NCBI GenBank assembly: GCA_036946415.1 | Contig: JAQIJD010000005.1 | Coordinates: 1-64,000, forward strand | DNA: 64,000 nucleotides | Source: Sphingomonas_Q fennica_A | Lineage (GTDB): Bacteria; Pseudomonadota; Alphaproteobacteria; Sphingomonadales; Sphingomonadaceae | Direction of reading: 5' to 3' | Shown: positions 18,501 through 26,450 of the stretch, piece by piece | Position numbering within the stretch: the stretch's first letter is position 1 | Layout of the letters: each line of letters begins with the position of its first letter | Program-made: the position numbers and the translations under genes | The notes under the pieces: generated by a model | Seen by the model: the letters and a program-made list of their open reading frames with translations, nothing else | Databases searched by the model: none | What the model was told of the DNA's origin: nothing

Positions 18501-19018
18501 AGATGGCGGCGCTGGTCGAGAGCGCCGCCTGGCGTACCTCGGCCAAGGGGCGCCGCTACCTGATGGCGACGTGTTCGGACCTGTCCGGCCAGTTCGTCGC
18601 GACCTGTTTCGACGACGATGTCGCCGCCGATCTCGAACAGGCGGGCCGCGTGGGCGGCTGCGGGCTGATGACGGTGGAACTGGACAAGAGGCCGGGGGAC
18701 GAGACGCCGCGCGTCACAATCCGCGGCGTCCAGCCGTTCGAGGGGATGGCCGCCTCGGTACCGACGCGGCTGACGATCGAGACGGCGGACCCTGCCGCAC
18801 CGCCGCGGATCGCCGAACTGCTGGCGGGCCACGACGGGGGGCGCGGCGAGGTGCGGCTGGTGGCGCTGCTGCCGGACGGGGAGCGGATGCCGGTGCGCCT
18901 GGGCGGCGCCTATCTGCTCGATGCCGAACTCTGCGCCCGGATCGAGCGGCTGCCGGGCGTGACGGCGACGCTGGACCTGCTGCCGAGCAATGTGGTGCCG
19001 CTCCGCCGCGCTTCCTGA
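15509..19018 (+). CDS. dnaE: DNA polymerase III alpha subunit
   Basis: 1169 residues from ATG 15509 (MSAASTPPAYVPLRIFSAF). The longer upstream frame is unlikely because family members start here. An N-terminal PHP domain is followed by the C-family polymerase core, with GPGRGSGAGSVVAWAL (~residue 360) and the catalytic aspartates Asp403 and Asp405 in PDFDIDF. A helix-hairpin-helix and OB-fold region follows toward the C-terminus (RLTIETADPAAPP). It is the replicative polymerase catalytic subunit. A strong hairpin follows the stop. Confidence 0.98.
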   Translation: MSAASTPPAYVPLRIFSAFTMLDGAIDPKAIAGQAKALGFPAAAITDRNGLYGAMAYSEAAAKAGVQPIIGTMLSVARPGTPEGKPPLLDWIALYAQDAAGYDRLCALVSAAHLDRPPHENPHVPFAALERGTDGLIALTAAGEGALARLLAEGQVAEAERYLDRLEALFPGRLYIELARRGDAVEEAAEAALVELAYARDLPLVATNPACFATADFHAAHDAMLCIAASAYVDQTDRACSSPDAWMKPAGDMVERFADLPEAIVNTAVVAQRCAFAAPKRKPILPSLAGDREGEAAALRRDALAGLEARIPHVIDPSERQVYLDRLAFELDVIVDMGFAGYFLIVADFIKWAKEQDIPVGPGRGSGAGSVVAWALTITDLDPLRLGLLFERFLNPERVSMPDFDIDFCETRRGEVISYVQKKYGADHVAQIITFGRLKARAVLKDTGRVLQMSYGQVDRLAKLVPNHPTDPWTLSRALNGVSDLKREYDNDKDVRRLLDLAQKLEGLPRHSSTHAAGVVIGDRPLDQLVPLYRDPRSDFPVTQFDMKYVEGAGLVKFDFLGLKTLSVLKKAVDMLRARGIEVNLDTLEWDDPAVYALLQKGDTVGVFQLESEGMRRTLAAVRPTSFEDIIALVSLYRPGPMDNIPMFGARKNGREPIEYPHALLEPILKETYGIFVYQEQVMQAAQILAGYSLGGADMLRRAMGKKIKAEMDAQRQIFVEGCAEKNAIPAAKANELFDLIDKFAGYGFNKSHAAAYALVAYHTAWLKAHHKPEFYAASMCYDMALTDKLCVFVDDMRRMGVECLPPDINHAGAEFAVENGAVRYALGALKGVGEKAMEQLVAERQAKGRFASLDDFAARVDPRLLNRRQIESLAAAGAFDALEGERAQVHAAAETILAHAASAHDSRESGQGGLFGEAGAAASPIRLPRSVHWSLAERMGQEKEAFGFYFSAHPTDRYRHLAKAAGARSFADLGQVQLSTEPLYDDRGRRREAQTWKMAALVESAAWRTSAKGRRYLMATCSDLSGQFVATCFDDDVAADLEQAGRVGGCGLMTVELDKRPGDETPRVTIRGVQPFEGMAASVPTRLTIETADPAAPPRIAELLAGHDGGRGEVRLVALLPDGERMPVRLGGAYLLDAELCARIERLPGVTATLDLLPSNVVPLRRAS

Positions 19019-19020
19019 CA

Positions 19021-19054
19021 GGCCGGGGCGGGGCCGTGCGGCCCCGCCCCGGCC
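19021..19054. terminator. Perfect 15-bp hairpin between dnaE and the entericidin gene
   Basis: Arms 19021-19035 and 19040-19054 pair perfectly around GTGC, directly after the dnaE stop and 4 bp before the stop of the convergent lipoprotein gene. This is a shared bidirectional terminator by position. Confidence 0.75.
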
Positions 19055-19057
19055 TGG

Positions 19058-19204
19058 TTACTTGGCGCCGTTGCGATCCGCCGCCCCGGTGACGGCATCG
19101 CCGGCCGATTTCAGATCCTTGCCGGCTCCGTCCACGGTGTTGCAGGCGGCAAGTGCGAACATCGTTGCCAGCATCAGCGCGGCCGTCTTGCTAAATTTGG
19201 TCAT
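19058..19204 (-). CDS. Entericidin A/B-like small lipoprotein
   Basis: 48 residues with a lipoprotein signal peptide (MTKFSKTAALMLATMFALAAC, lipobox LAAC, Cys21). The short mature part is NTVDGAGKDLKSAGDAVTGAA, the hallmark of entericidin-like proteins. AAGGAG lies 7 nt upstream of the ATG. It is too short for many gene callers. Entericidins are small envelope lipoproteins, linked in enterics to stress-induced lysis; the role here is unknown. It lies 25 bp downstream of the membrane protein gene on the same strand. Confidence 0.85.
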   Translation of the reverse strand: MTKFSKTAALMLATMFALAACNTVDGAGKDLKSAGDAVTGAADRNGAK

Positions 19205-19229
19205 CGAGCTTCTCCTTTGGGGTTCGGGA

Positions 19230-20111
19230 TCAGGCGATCCGGCGGCGTGCGGCGGCGGCGGCGCCCGCCGCAGCGGAGGCGGCGCCGATCAGCAGGGCGA
19301 CGACGAGGATGAAGGACGTGCTCGCGGCGACGCCGGCCGCGGCGTCGGTCGCCGAGCGGGCGGTGGCGAGCGCCTGCTCCTTGCTCTGGACGAACTCGGC
19401 CCTCGCGCGCGTCACCTGCGCCTGCGCCTCGGCACGCGGGATCTTGCGCTGCGCGGCGACGATGTCGACGATCTGCGCTTCGGCCCGCGCACCGTCGGCC
19501 CCGCCGCGCGCGAGGGCGGGCAGTTTGGCGGCGATTTCCTTCTGCGCCTGCTCGGGCGTCATCGCCGCCGGATCGGCCGGCGCGTCGGACAGATAGGCGG
19601 CGGCGCGCGCGCGGACATCGGCTTCGTCGACGCCGGCGATGTCGGCGACGCGCGGCGCGGCCGCGCCCACCCCGGCACCCGCAGCGGCCGCGACGTTGCC
19701 GACGGTGCGGAACGCGCCGCCGATGATCCCGCCGACCGCCGAGGTCAGCAGGTAGAGCGTCACGATCAGCGTCACGCCCCATACGACCAGGCCGTGGACG
19801 ATCGAATCGAAGCGATCGACGGCGCCGGAGACGCGCGCCGCAGCGTAGCCGCCCGCGCCCAGCGCCACGATCGTCGTCAGCAGCCAGTAGATGCCGGCGC
19901 CGATGCCGAAGCCGGCGGCGCCCGGCGTGCTGCCCTCGACCGGGTCGACCATCGACAGGCCGATGCCGGTGCCGAGGATGCCGAGCACGACCTGCACGGC
20001 GATGGCGATGACGACGCCTGCGAAGATCGCGCCCCACGACAGGCGCTTGAGGCTGCCACTCGCCAGCGGGGGATTGATCGCGGGGCGATCGGAATAAGGT
20101 TGGCTTGCCAT
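19230..20111 (-). CDS. Integral membrane protein with glycine/alanine-rich helices
   Basis: 293 residues from ATG 20111 (MASQPYSDRP). Transmembrane segments lie near residues 25-47 (WGAIFAGVVIAIAVQVVLGIL), 75-97, 115-140 and at the C-terminus, with a soluble alpha-helical region between about 165 and 255. It resembles conserved sphingomonad proteins often called PhnA-like, for which no function is known. The long open frame upstream (to 20270) overlaps the LuxR gene and is not coding. Confidence 0.75.
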   Translation of the reverse strand: MASQPYSDRPAINPPLASGSLKRLSWGAIFAGVVIAIAVQVVLGILGTGIGLSMVDPVEGSTPGAAGFGIGAGIYWLLTTIVALGAGGYAAARVSGAVDRFDSIVHGLVVWGVTLIVTLYLLTSAVGGIIGGAFRTVGNVAAAAGAGVGAAAPRVADIAGVDEADVRARAAAYLSDAPADPAAMTPEQAQKEIAAKLPALARGGADGARAEAQIVDIVAAQRKIPRAEAQAQVTRARAEFVQSKEQALATARSATDAAAGVAASTSFILVVALLIGAASAAAGAAAAARRRIA

Positions 20112-20145
20112 GGTTGCTCTTGTTGGAAGGGTATCGTGTCGGCCG

Positions 20146-21656
20146 TCAGCCGCGCGGGGCGGCGCTGCGGCGGAAGGGGATGGTGCCGTCGTCGAAGCCG
20201 CGGGCGCGGGCCCAGGCGGCGGCGGCGGTGCGACGGTTGACGCCGATCTTGCCGTAGATGCGCGCGACATGGTTGCGGACGGTGTTGGTCGACACGTCCA
20301 GCGTGCGGGCGATCGACTTGTCGTCCAGCCCGCGGCAGATCAGCGCGAGCACCTCGCGTTCGCGCGGCGTCAGCGCATCCAGTCCGACGCCCGTTTCGTC
20401 GGGCTGCGGCGCGCGCAGCCGGGCCAGCTTGTCTATGATGGTGCGGCTGAACCAGCTCGTATCCTTCATCACCGCCTCGATCGCGCCGACGAGCTCGAGT
20501 TCGGTCGCCTTGCGCTGGGTGATGTCCTGCAACGCCCAGAGGATGCAGACGTCGCTGCCGAGCGTGATCGCCTCGGTGGAGACGAGGCAGTCGATCCGGC
20601 CCCCGTCGCGCGTCGCGATCCGGCATTCGTGGCCGCGCAGATCCTGCCCGGCGGCGATCGCCGCCTCGATCTGGCGGTGCTCGCTCTCGTCCGCCCACAG
20701 GTTGATCTCGCCGAGCGGCTTGCCGATGATATCGGTCGCCGGATAGCCGGTCAGCGCCGTGAAGCTGTCGTTGACGTCGCACAGCTGGTGGCCGTCGCGC
20801 GCACCGATCGCCATCGGCATCGGCGCCATGCGGAACGTGCGGGTGAACCGCTCCTCGCTGTGGCGCAGCGCCGCCTCCGCCTTCCGCCGCGGTTCGAGAT
20901 CGGCGAAGGTGAAGAGCATGCAGGGCTGGCTGCCGAGATCGATCGGCTGGCCGGCGACGATCACCGGTCGCGTGCCGCCGCCGGCACTGCCAGCTCCGCC
21001 TCCATCTGCGGAATGGTCTGCCCCTCCGTCAGCCGCCGCAACGCCAGTTCGCGCCGGTCCGCGTCGCGCAGCACATCGACCTCGTAGACGGTGCGGCCGA
21101 GAACGTCGTCGCGGTTGTAGCCGGTCATCTCGACGAAGCCGGCGTTCACCTTCACCAGTCGCAGATCGGCCAGCCGGCAGATCACGGCGGGGGCGGGATT
21201 GGCATTGAACGACTGATCGAACCGGTCCTCCGCCTCGTAGAGCGCGGTGACGTCCTGGAGGATCAGGACGACGCAGGCGGGATCCTCCGCATCGCCATCG
21301 TCGAGCACGAGGCTGCGGACCTCGTGGACGCGATCGTAGTCCGTCCCGCCGGCGGCGGTCACCTCCACGACCACTTCGGAAAAGGATTCGCCGGCAGCGA
21401 CGCGCCGGGTCGGATATTCGTCGGCCGCCAGCTTGTGGTTGTTGCGGTAGCGCAGTCCGAACCGCCGGCGGTAGGCGTCGATCGTGTCGCCGAGCTCGGG
21501 CAGGGTCGCGACGCCGTGCATCCTGAGCGCAGCGTCATTGGCCCAGAGGATGCTGCCGTCCGGATCGATCAGGATCACCCCCTCGTCCAGACCGCTGACG
21601 ATCTGGCGCAGGTGGCGGAGATCGGCCGTTTCCCGCAATGTCCTGGCTGTGGCCAT
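20146..21656 (-). pseudogene. PAS-PAS-LuxR transcriptional regulator, split by a one-base frameshift
   Basis: Two abutting frames encode one regulator. The first (20961-21656, 231 aa, MATARTLRETADLRH) holds two PAS domains (VSGLDEGVILIDPDG; QSFNANPAPAVICRL). The second (20146-20964) holds a further PAS domain (MAPMPMAIGARDGHQL) and a C-terminal LuxR-type helix-turn-helix (LTPREREVLALICRGLDDKSIA). The first frame ends unnaturally in VPAAARDR. Restoring one base near 20982 (CC|GG) gives VPGGGTRPVIVAGQPIDLG and a continuous ~503-residue protein. The total length of 1511 nt is one short of a multiple of three. The restored protein would be a cytoplasmic sensor-regulator. Confidence 0.8.
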
Positions 21657-21696
21657 CGCGCCTATCCGCGATCCGCCGTCGCGCCGTAGCGACGGG

Positions 21697-22023
21697 TCAC
21701 AGCACCACCCCGCAGCCGACCGCCGCCTTGCCGACGGCGACCGGAATTTCCGGATCGCGGATTTCGCCCGCCACACGCAGCAGGTCGGCGCCGGTCAGGC
21801 GCGTCGGATCGCTATCGCCCTTGCGGTAGGCGGCGGCGGCGCTGCCCAGCTGGGCAAGCTGGCCGAGCGAGAGATCGCCCTGCAACTGATCGCCGACGCA
21901 GCGCGCGCGGCCGGCATCGAGCCCATAGCGTTCCAATCCCGTCGCGATCCGCGTGGAGGGGGTCGCGCAGGCGCCGATCGCGGTCGCGGCGACGATGGCG
22001 ATCGTTGGGGCAAGTCTGGGCAC
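21697..22023 (-). CDS. Small lipoprotein
   Basis: 108 residues starting at GTG 22023, with GGAG 6 nt upstream. The signal peptide ends at the lipobox IGAC (MPRLAPTIAIVAATAIGAC). The mature part contains two further cysteines (RARCVGDQL, VGCGVVL) that could form a disulfide. It is a conserved sphingomonad-type hypothetical protein with no assigned role. It is encoded upstream of, and on the same strand as, the PAS-LuxR regulator. Confidence 0.75.
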   Translation of the reverse strand: MPRLAPTIAIVAATAIGACATPSTRIATGLERYGLDAGRARCVGDQLQGDLSLGQLAQLGSAAAAYRKGDSDPTRLTGADLLRVAGEIRDPEIPVAVGKAAVGCGVVL

Positions 22024-22104
22024 TGCGGTCTCCGTCGCGCGGCCGAAGCGGACGGATAAACCTGCATCAAGACGGTGCGTTCCTGGTAGCTTGGCGCCAT
22101 GCGC

Positions 22105-22335
22105 CTAGTCTTCCTGCATCAGGGCAGGGTCATCGGCGCGGCCTCGGTAGAGGGTCGCGAATTGCCGGTGCAGGGCACGACGCCCGTCGGCCGGCGCCGC
22201 CTCGGCCAGGCGATCGTGATCGGCGGCGCGCCGAAGGAGATAGGCGCGCTCGTCGGCGGGGGAGGTCTCCCCGGCATTGTCGGCATCCGGCGGCGGGGCG
22301 GGGCCGGTGGCGGAGGGGGGCGGATGTGGCGTCAT
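22105..22335 (-). CDS. Small hypothetical protein, 76 aa
   Basis: 76 residues: a proline-rich N-terminus followed by a helical arginine/alanine-rich part (DERAYLLRRAADHDRLAEAAP...HRQFATLYRGRA). The pattern resembles small conserved sphingomonad proteins with a recurring LRRAADHDRLA helix. No function is known. A weak AGGA lies upstream. It sits between the lipoprotein gene and tRNA-Lys. Confidence 0.55.
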   Translation of the reverse strand: MTPHPPPSATGPAPPPDADNAGETSPADERAYLLRRAADHDRLAEAAPADGRRALHRQFATLYRGRADDPALMQED

Positions 22336-22422
22336 GCCGCATCCTAGGCCGCGGCTCGCCTGCGCGCCTATGGTGCCGATTGCCCAGGGCGCTGGTATAT
22401 ATGGCGGCGATCGACACGGATG

Positions 22423-22498
<76 letters not shown>

Positions 22499-22625
22499 AC
22501 GCGGGCGCCGCTCTAGGTCCGCTGCCGCTGCCGGTCAACGCCTGCTTGTTGCGAGTCGGTCGCGCGTGACAGCCGCGGCGACCGGTTGTATCCGATGCGG
22601 TATAGAACGAGGGGAGTTGCGCCAG

Positions 22626-23084
22626 GTGGCGACCATCACAGTGAACGGCCAGCCGCGCGAGGTCGCGGCCGAGGAGGGAACGCCCCTCCTGTGGGTGCTG
22701 CGCGACGATCTGGGGCTGACCGGCACCAAGTTCGGCTGCGGCATCGCCCAGTGCGGCGCCTGCACGGTGCATATCGACGGACAGCCGGTGCGCTCCTGCT
22801 CGATCCCGCTGTCCGAGGTCGGATCGAGCGAGGTGACGACGATCGAGGCGGTCGACGGCGCCGAGGCGAAGGCGGTGCAGGCCGCGTGGGTGGCGCATGA
22901 CGTGCCGCAGTGCGGCTATTGCCAGTCCGGCCAGATCATGTCCGCCGTCGCCCTGCTGAAGGAAGTGCCCGCGCCCACCGATCGCGACATCGATCTGGCG
23001 ATGAACGGCAATCTGTGCCGCTGCGCCACCTACGTGCGTATCCGTGCCGCAATCCACGACGCCGCCAAGGCGCTGGCGGCATGA
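22626..23084 (+). CDS. 2Fe-2S subunit of an isoquinoline 1-oxidoreductase-type molybdoenzyme
   Basis: 152 residues from GTG 22626, chosen because GGGGAG lies 9 nt upstream and the product begins ATITVNGQ as in the family. An N-terminal plant-type 2Fe-2S ferredoxin domain has CGIAQCGAC...C. A C-terminal helical 2Fe-2S domain has CGYCQSGQ and LCRC. It passes electrons from the molybdenum subunit encoded next (4-bp overlap). Family: xanthine dehydrogenase small subunit/IorA. Confidence 0.93.
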   Translation: MATITVNGQPREVAAEEGTPLLWVLRDDLGLTGTKFGCGIAQCGACTVHIDGQPVRSCSIPLSEVGSSEVTTIEAVDGAEAKAVQAAWVAHDVPQCGYCQSGQIMSAVALLKEVPAPTDRDIDLAMNGNLCRCATYVRIRAAIHDAAKALAA

Positions 23085-25249
23085 ACGCCGTAACCCTCAC
23101 CCGCCGCGACATGCTGTCGCAGGGCGGCGCACTCGTCGTCGGCTTCACGCTGGCGCCGATGGGCGGCCGCGCGCTGGCGCAGGGCACGCCGAAGGCGCCC
23201 GCGGTGCCGCCCAGCCCCAACGCCTATATCCGCATCGCCCCCGACGACAGCGTGACGATCCTGTCCAAACATATCGAGTTCGGGCAGGGCCCTTATACCG
23301 GAATCGCCACGCTGATCGCCGAGGAGCTCGATGCCGACTGGACGCAGATGCGCGCCGCCGCTGCGCCGGCCGACGCCAGATTCTACGGCAATTCCTCCTT
23401 CGGGGGGATGCAGGGCACTGGTGGCTCCACCGCGATGGCCAGCAGCTACATGGTGATGCGCGAGGCGGCGGCGCGCGCGCGGGCGATGCTGGTGCTGGCC
23501 GCGGCGCAGGCGTGGAAGGTCGATCCGGCCGCGATCACGGTGGAGAAAGGCGTGATCGGCCATGCCGCTTCTGGCCGCACCGCCCGCTTCGGCGCGTTTG
23601 CCGAAGCGGCGGCGAAGCTGCCCGTTCCGCCCAAGCCCAAGCTGAAGGACGCCAAGGACTTCCGCCTGATCGGCCGCGACGTGAAGCTGACCAAGCCGGA
23701 TACCGTGGCCAAGACCAACGGCAGCGCGCTTTACACGATCGACATCCGCACGCCGGAGATGCTGACGGTGGTCGTCGCCCGGTCGCCGCGGTTCGGCGGC
23801 ACGCTCGACGGCTTCGATGCCGCCGCGGCCACGGCGGTGCCGGGGGTGGTGGCGGTGAAGGCGGTGCCGACGGGCGTCGCCGTCTACGCCAACGGCATGT
23901 GGCCGGCGCTGAAGGGCCGCGCGGCGATCGTCGCGCGCTGGAACGACGCCAAGGCCGAGATGCGCGACACCGACGAGATGGTGGCGGCCTATATGGAGGC
24001 GGCGACCACCGCCGCGGTTTTGCCCAAGAAAGCGGTCGGCGACGTCGATGCGGCGCTTGCGGCGGCGGGCGGCAAGGCCGTGACGCAGGATTTCGTCTTC
24101 CCCTTCCTGGCACATGCGCCGATGGAGCCGCTCGACGGCTATCTCGAATGGGACGGCAAGACCGCGACGGCACGGTTCGGATCGCAAATCCCCACGCTCG
24201 ATCAGGGGGCGATGGCCAAGACGCTCGGCATCCCGCCCGAACAGGTGAAGATCGAGGTGCTGCTGGCCGGCGGATCGTTCGGCCGGCGCGCCACGCCCTC
24301 GGCGCATCTGGCGGTCGAACTGGCCGAGGTCGCCAAGGCGATCGGGCCGGGCAAGCCGGTCAAGCTCGTCTGGACGCGCGAGGACGACATCATGGGCGGC
24401 CATTATCGCCCGCTCGTCGTCCACCGCATGGCGGGCGCGATCGAGAATGGCCGGATCACCGCGTGGAAGAGCCATATCGCCACCCAATCCTTCATGGCCG
24501 GCGGGCCGTTCGCGGGATCGATGAAGGACGGCGCCGATCCGACGATGACGGAGGGCGCGTCCGAGATCTTCTACAAGGCCGATGCCTTCCGCTGCGCGGT
24601 GGCGCCGATGGCCAATCCCGTCTCCACCCTGTGGTGGCGCTCGGTGGGGCATACGCATACGGCCTATGCGGTCGAATGTTTCGTCGACCGGCTGTTGCAG
24701 GCGGACGGGCGTGACCCGATCGAGGGCCGGATCGCGCTGATGAGCGATCCGCGTGCGATCGCCTGCCTGCGCGCCGTTGCCAAGCTCGCCGGCTGGCAGG
24801 GGCCGATGGCCGCCGACGGCCGCGCCCGCGGCGTGGCGATCGTCGAAAGCTTCAAGACGATGGTCGCCGAGATCGCCGAAGTGTCGATCGGCGCGGACGG
24901 CGTGCCCAGGGTTCACAAAGTGTGGGCCGCAGCGGACGTGGGCCAGGCGATCAACCCGGACGTGATCCGCGCGCAGCTGGAAGGGGGCATCGGCTATGCC
25001 CTCGGCCACGCGCTGTTCGCCGAGGTGCCGCTCGCCAAGGGCGTGCCCGCGGTTCGCAATTTCGATCAGTATCGCTCGCTTCGCATCAACGAGATGCCGG
25101 AGGTGGAGGTCGTCATCATGCCATCGTCCGCCCCGCCCACCGGGATCGGCGAACCCGGCGTTCCGCCGCTCGCCCCCGCCGTCGCCAACGCCATCGCCCG
25201 GCTGGGACGCGAGCGGCCGGCGCGCCTGCCGATGGTGCGCGGCGCGTGA
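23081..25249 (+). CDS. Molybdopterin subunit of an isoquinoline 1-oxidoreductase-type enzyme
   Basis: 722 residues from ATG 23081, overlapping the 2Fe-2S gene stop. The N-terminus carries a twin-arginine signal (TRRDMLSQGGALVVGFTL), so the complex is likely exported to the periplasm folded. Molybdopterin-cytosine-dinucleotide-binding segments GSFGRRATPSAHLAVELA and NPVSTLWWRSVGHT, and the C-terminal GIGEPGVPPLAPAVANA with the catalytic-glutamate context, are present. It is an IorB/aldehyde oxidase family member; the substrate (aldehyde or N-heterocycle) is not known. Confidence 0.92.
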   Translation: MNAVTLTRRDMLSQGGALVVGFTLAPMGGRALAQGTPKAPAVPPSPNAYIRIAPDDSVTILSKHIEFGQGPYTGIATLIAEELDADWTQMRAAAAPADARFYGNSSFGGMQGTGGSTAMASSYMVMREAAARARAMLVLAAAQAWKVDPAAITVEKGVIGHAASGRTARFGAFAEAAAKLPVPPKPKLKDAKDFRLIGRDVKLTKPDTVAKTNGSALYTIDIRTPEMLTVVVARSPRFGGTLDGFDAAAATAVPGVVAVKAVPTGVAVYANGMWPALKGRAAIVARWNDAKAEMRDTDEMVAAYMEAATTAAVLPKKAVGDVDAALAAAGGKAVTQDFVFPFLAHAPMEPLDGYLEWDGKTATARFGSQIPTLDQGAMAKTLGIPPEQVKIEVLLAGGSFGRRATPSAHLAVELAEVAKAIGPGKPVKLVWTREDDIMGGHYRPLVVHRMAGAIENGRITAWKSHIATQSFMAGGPFAGSMKDGADPTMTEGASEIFYKADAFRCAVAPMANPVSTLWWRSVGHTHTAYAVECFVDRLLQADGRDPIEGRIALMSDPRAIACLRAVAKLAGWQGPMAADGRARGVAIVESFKTMVAEIAEVSIGADGVPRVHKVWAAADVGQAINPDVIRAQLEGGIGYALGHALFAEVPLAKGVPAVRNFDQYRSLRINEMPEVEVVIMPSSAPPTGIGEPGVPPLAPAVANAIARLGRERPARLPMVRGA

Positions 25250-25860
25250 GCCTGCGTCTCGCCGCCGCCGCCATCGGCCTCGCCGCGCTTGCCGCGATCG
25301 GCGCCGCCACCGCCCAGCAGGCGCCCGTCATGCCGGCGGTGGGCCTGAAGCCGCTGTCCGACTTCACGTCGATCCGCGACAGGAAGGCGCGCAGCCTGGC
25401 GCTCTTCGCCGAGGTCGGCAAAGTCATCCAGCATCCGCGCTGCCTCAACTGCCATCCGGCGGGCGACACGCCGACGCAGACCGACGCGATGATCCCGCAC
25501 CGCCCGCTGGTGGTGCGCGGGGACGCCGATTTCGGCGCCGCGGGGATGCATTGCACCACCTGCCATCATCAGGCCAATTTCGATCCCGCGCGCGTGCCGG
25601 GCAATCCGAAGTGGCTGCTCGCGCCGAAGGAACAGGCCTGGCAGGGCAAGTCGCTGGGCGACATCTGCCGCCAGATCAAGGATCCGAAGCGCAATGGCGG
25701 CAAGGATATGGCGGCGCTGATCCACCATATGGCCGAGGACGATCTGGTCGGCTGGGGCTGGCACCCCGGCGTCGGCCGCACGCCGGTGCCGGGCACGCAG
25801 GCCGAGTTCGGCACCTTGTTCAAGGCGTGGGCGGACAGCGGCGCGGTCTGCCCGGCCTGA
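25246..25860 (+). CDS. Diheme c-type cytochrome partner of the molybdoenzyme
   Basis: 204 residues from GTG 25246, overlapping the previous stop (GTGA). A signal peptide (LRLAAAAIGLAALAAIGAATA) is followed by two heme c motifs, CLNCH and CTTCH, each with the Cys-x2-Cys-His signature. A long C-terminal part has histidine-rich LIHHMAEDD and WGWHPG, possible axial ligands. It is annotated in relatives as isoquinoline 1-oxidoreductase-associated. It probably accepts electrons from the Fe-S subunit in the periplasm and feeds the respiratory chain. Confidence 0.88.
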   Translation: MSLRLAAAAIGLAALAAIGAATAQQAPVMPAVGLKPLSDFTSIRDRKARSLALFAEVGKVIQHPRCLNCHPAGDTPTQTDAMIPHRPLVVRGDADFGAAGMHCTTCHHQANFDPARVPGNPKWLLAPKEQAWQGKSLGDICRQIKDPKRNGGKDMAALIHHMAEDDLVGWGWHPGVGRTPVPGTQAEFGTLFKAWADSGAVCPA

Positions 25861-25896
25861 GGGGCGGCGGGGCGCCTCCTGCGCCCCGCCCCGCCC
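25861..25896. terminator. GC hairpin between convergent genes
   Basis: A stem at 25866-25875 with 25881-25890 and a CTCCT loop lies between the cytochrome stop and the stop of the convergent DUF3237 gene. No T run is present. Confidence 0.5.
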
Positions 25897-25897
25897 G

Positions 25898-26395
25898 TCA
25901 CAGCAGGAGATAGTAGCGGAACAGCGAATGGTCCGGCGGATCGTTCTCATGGACCTTGGGCACGCGCTTGCCGGTGCCGATCACGACCATGCGGTTGAGC
26001 CATTCATAGGGGCCGGCGGGCGCGCGGAAATAGGGCGTGCAGCGGAAATAGGGGGCAATGTCCGGCTCGGCATCGGGCGGGCAGGTGCTGGACCGGACGG
26101 GCCCATGCACATAGCCCAGGTTGCGGATGTAGATGAGCGTGCCGTCGTCCGCCTCGATCATGTAATGCGCGTTGACCTCGACGACATTGTCGGTGCGCAC
26201 CACCGGCCAGTCCGCCCCGCCGTAATCGACGAGCTTGCCGTTCAGCTTCGGCCCCGAGACGGTGCCGCCCGCGCCGACCGACGTATAACCGATCCGGTCG
26301 CCACCGTTGACCGGCCCGAGCATCCAGCGCCGGTCGAAATTGATGCGGATGTCGAAGGCGTGCTCGAAATTCAGTGCCAGCGGGTCGTCGGTCAT
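25898..26395 (-). CDS. DUF3237 family protein
   Basis: 165 residues from ATG 26395, which has GGGAGAGG just upstream. It contains the DUF3237 pattern: GPVNGGDRIGYTSVGAGGTVSGPKLNG near residues 30-55 and DWPVVRTDNVVEVNAHYMIEADDG. These are small beta-barrel proteins of unknown function, often near aromatic-catabolism or oxidoreductase genes. No signal peptide is seen. Confidence 0.85.
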   Translation of the reverse strand: MTDDPLALNFEHAFDIRINFDRRWMLGPVNGGDRIGYTSVGAGGTVSGPKLNGKLVDYGGADWPVVRTDNVVEVNAHYMIEADDGTLIYIRNLGYVHGPVRSSTCPPDAEPDIAPYFRCTPYFRAPAGPYEWLNRMVVIGTGKRVPKVHENDPPDHSLFRYYLLL

Positions 26396-26450
26396 CACCC
26401 TCTCCCATCTCGTTGATTCCACAACAGACTAGAGCGGGTGCGCGTCCGGC

